Shown in pieces: positions 5,631 to 6,488 of a stretch of DNA of 6,488 nucleotides. Below the pieces are notes generated by a model. That model was not told the DNA's origin and ran no database searches. It saw only the letters and a list, made by a program, of their open reading frames with translations. The DNA is from Acidobacteriota bacterium (GTDB taxonomy: Bacteria > Acidobacteriota > Polarisedimenticolia > J045): contig CP070706.1 in the NCBI GenBank assembly GCA_020350085.1, positions 1,602,231 through 1,608,718 on the forward strand, read 5' to 3'. Position 1 is the stretch's first letter; each line of letters opens with the position of its first letter. The position numbers and the translations under genes are program-made.

Positions 5631-6318
5631 GGCACGCAGGCGAGCCGCGCGGGCCGAGGCGCAGGCCGCCTCCGGCGGCAACGTGCCGGCGGCGCGCGAG
5701 ACGCGGCCATTCGCCAGCGGCTCGCGCGATCGATCAGACTCCTCGAGCGCGACGCGCGGGCCATCGGCATCGCCGAGCGGCGGTCGCGACGAGCGCGGCG
5801 GCTCGACGGGTGGTGCCGGCGATGGACGGTCCGGCCGCTCGTTTGGCGCCCTGATCCGTAGGGAACGCGAGCTTCGCGGTGTGTCGCTGCGCGAGGTCTC
5901 CGAGTCGACGAAGATCAACGTCCGCTACCTCGAGGCGCTCGAGCGCAACGAGTTTACGTATCTTCCCGGCGGCGCATTCACCAAAGGCTTCATCCGCGCC
6001 TACGCGCGCTCGATCGGCGCGGACGAATCCGCGATGATCGACGCTTATCTGTTCGAGCTGGCCCAGCAGGAGCGGGGCGAGGGCGAGAGCCGGCGCGCGG
6101 AGACGTCCAGCACGTACGCCGACCTGGCGCGGCACTTTCAAGTGCGCGCGGGCGGAGAGGAAGTGCGGCGTCGCCGGCTGCGATGGCTCGTCGTCGGCGT
6201 GGTCGCTGTGGCGCTGGCGCTGCTGCTTCTGGGCGGCCTTTGGTTCGGCCTGCGGGCGATGTCGGAGCCTGGCACCGACGAGCCCCCGACCCGACGCGTG
6301 AGCCAGGCTCGACAGTGA
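5620..6318 (+). CDS. RodZ-like HTH membrane protein lacking the periplasmic domain
   Basis: This 232-residue protein has three parts. Residues 1-73 are Arg/Ser/Gly-rich and look disordered, with a strongly basic start (MGRRARRRAARAE). Residues 74-136 are an HTH_25/RodZ-type cytoplasmic helix-turn-helix, with LIRRERELRGVSLREVSEST, then KINVRYLEALERNEFTYLPG and GAFTKGFIRAYARSIGAD; the 'YL.alE.n.f..LPgg.ftkGFiRaYAr' signature is characteristic. A basic stretch, RRRRLR, leads into one membrane segment (about 189-211, WLVVGVVAVALALLLLGGLW). Only about 20 residues follow, so the beta-rich C-terminal domain common in RodZ is absent. RodZ proteins link MreB to the rod-shape elongation machinery at the inner membrane. 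A similar role is plausible here but unproven, and a membrane-tethered regulator is the alternative. The start at ATG 5620 overlaps the upstream stop, and the stop overlaps the next gene's GTG (GTGA), so all three genes appear coupled. Confidence 0.83.
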   Translation: MGRRARRRAARAEAQAASGGNVPAARETRPFASGSRDRSDSSSATRGPSASPSGGRDERGGSTGGAGDGRSGRSFGALIRRERELRGVSLREVSESTKINVRYLEALERNEFTYLPGGAFTKGFIRAYARSIGADESAMIDAYLFELAQQERGEGESRRAETSSTYADLARHFQVRAGGEEVRRRRLRWLVVGVVAVALALLLLGGLWFGLRAMSEPGTDEPPTRRVSQARQ

Positions 6319-6488
6319 GCGCCCCACCGTCCATCGCCGATCGGCTGCGCGAGCAGCTCGCCAGCGGGATGGCTCCGCGGCCCGCGCGCCTGGCGGCGGC
6401 TCGCGGCGCGCTGCCTCTCGAGCCGACCGAGCTCGTGGCCCTCCAGGTGCTGCTGATCGACGACAGCGACGCAGAGATCGCCGCGACG
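6315..6488 (+). CDS. Partial N-terminus, probable helical-repeat protein
   Basis: An open frame begins at GTG 6315-6317, overlapping the RodZ-like stop in a GTGA arrangement, and runs 58 codons to the window edge. The visible part starts MSAPPSIADRLREQLASGMA, then ARLAAARGALPLEPTELVAL and QVLLIDDSDAEIAAT. The 'A.G.LPL.p.eL..l...L..D.D.eI...' pattern recalls the first unit of HEAT-like or other helical-repeat proteins ('peel...l..L..D.d..vr..A'). Too little is visible to name a family. No clear Shine-Dalgarno precedes it, which fits translational coupling. The frame has the strong GC third-position bias of its neighbours, supporting it as a real gene. Confidence 0.65.
   Translation, partial: MSAPPSIADRLREQLASGMAPRPARLAAARGALPLEPTELVALQVLLIDDSDAEIAAT

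Overview
The window is GC-rich (roughly 70% by eye) bacterial DNA with tightly packed genes. It contains no RNA gene, mobile element or CRISPR array that I can see. A Gram-negative soil or sediment lineage of the Acidobacteriota / Myxococcota / 'deltaproteobacterial' kind fits best. The reasons are a GT9 heptosyltransferase-type enzyme, a large exported protein with MopE-type Asp/Cys motifs and a C-terminal domain that I associate with such lineages, and a RodZ-like gene set among helical-repeat proteins. This placement is an inference from protein style, not from a marker gene.

Layout. (1) 1-354, minus strand: the N-terminal 118 codons of a gene that leaves the window on the left, probably an uncharacterised nucleotidyltransferase-type protein. 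(2) 384-3164, plus strand: a 926-residue exported protein built as a near-perfect tandem duplication. Each half has a MopE-type motif followed by seven propeller-like repeats, and a separate C-terminal domain ends the chain. (3) 3175-3669, minus strand, convergent with the previous gene: a small helical protein of unknown function. (4) 3771-4835, minus strand: a GT9-family glycosyltransferase of the heptosyltransferase type. (5) 4836-4985: a divergent regulatory interval with a plausible sigma70-like promoter and a strong Shine-Dalgarno sequence. (6) 4986-6488, plus strand: a translationally coupled run of three genes, namely an LRV/HEAT-like helical-repeat protein, a RodZ-like HTH plus one-membrane-segment protein lacking the usual periplasmic domain, and the start of another protein that looks helical-repeat.

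The left divergent pair (1 and 2) and the right divergent pair (4 and 6) both start from short shared upstream regions. Genes 4 and 6 plausibly serve the envelope: the glycosyltransferase would act on lipopolysaccharide or a related glycan, and the RodZ-like protein on cell shape or membrane-linked organisation. The helical-repeat proteins on either side of the RodZ-like gene are translationally coupled to it, so they are candidate partners. The strongest candidates for something undescribed are the duplicated MopE/propeller architecture and the repeat protein - truncated RodZ - repeat protein operon. No stretch longer than 300 bases lacks a gene. The four intergenic gaps are about 29, 10, 101 and 150 bases.
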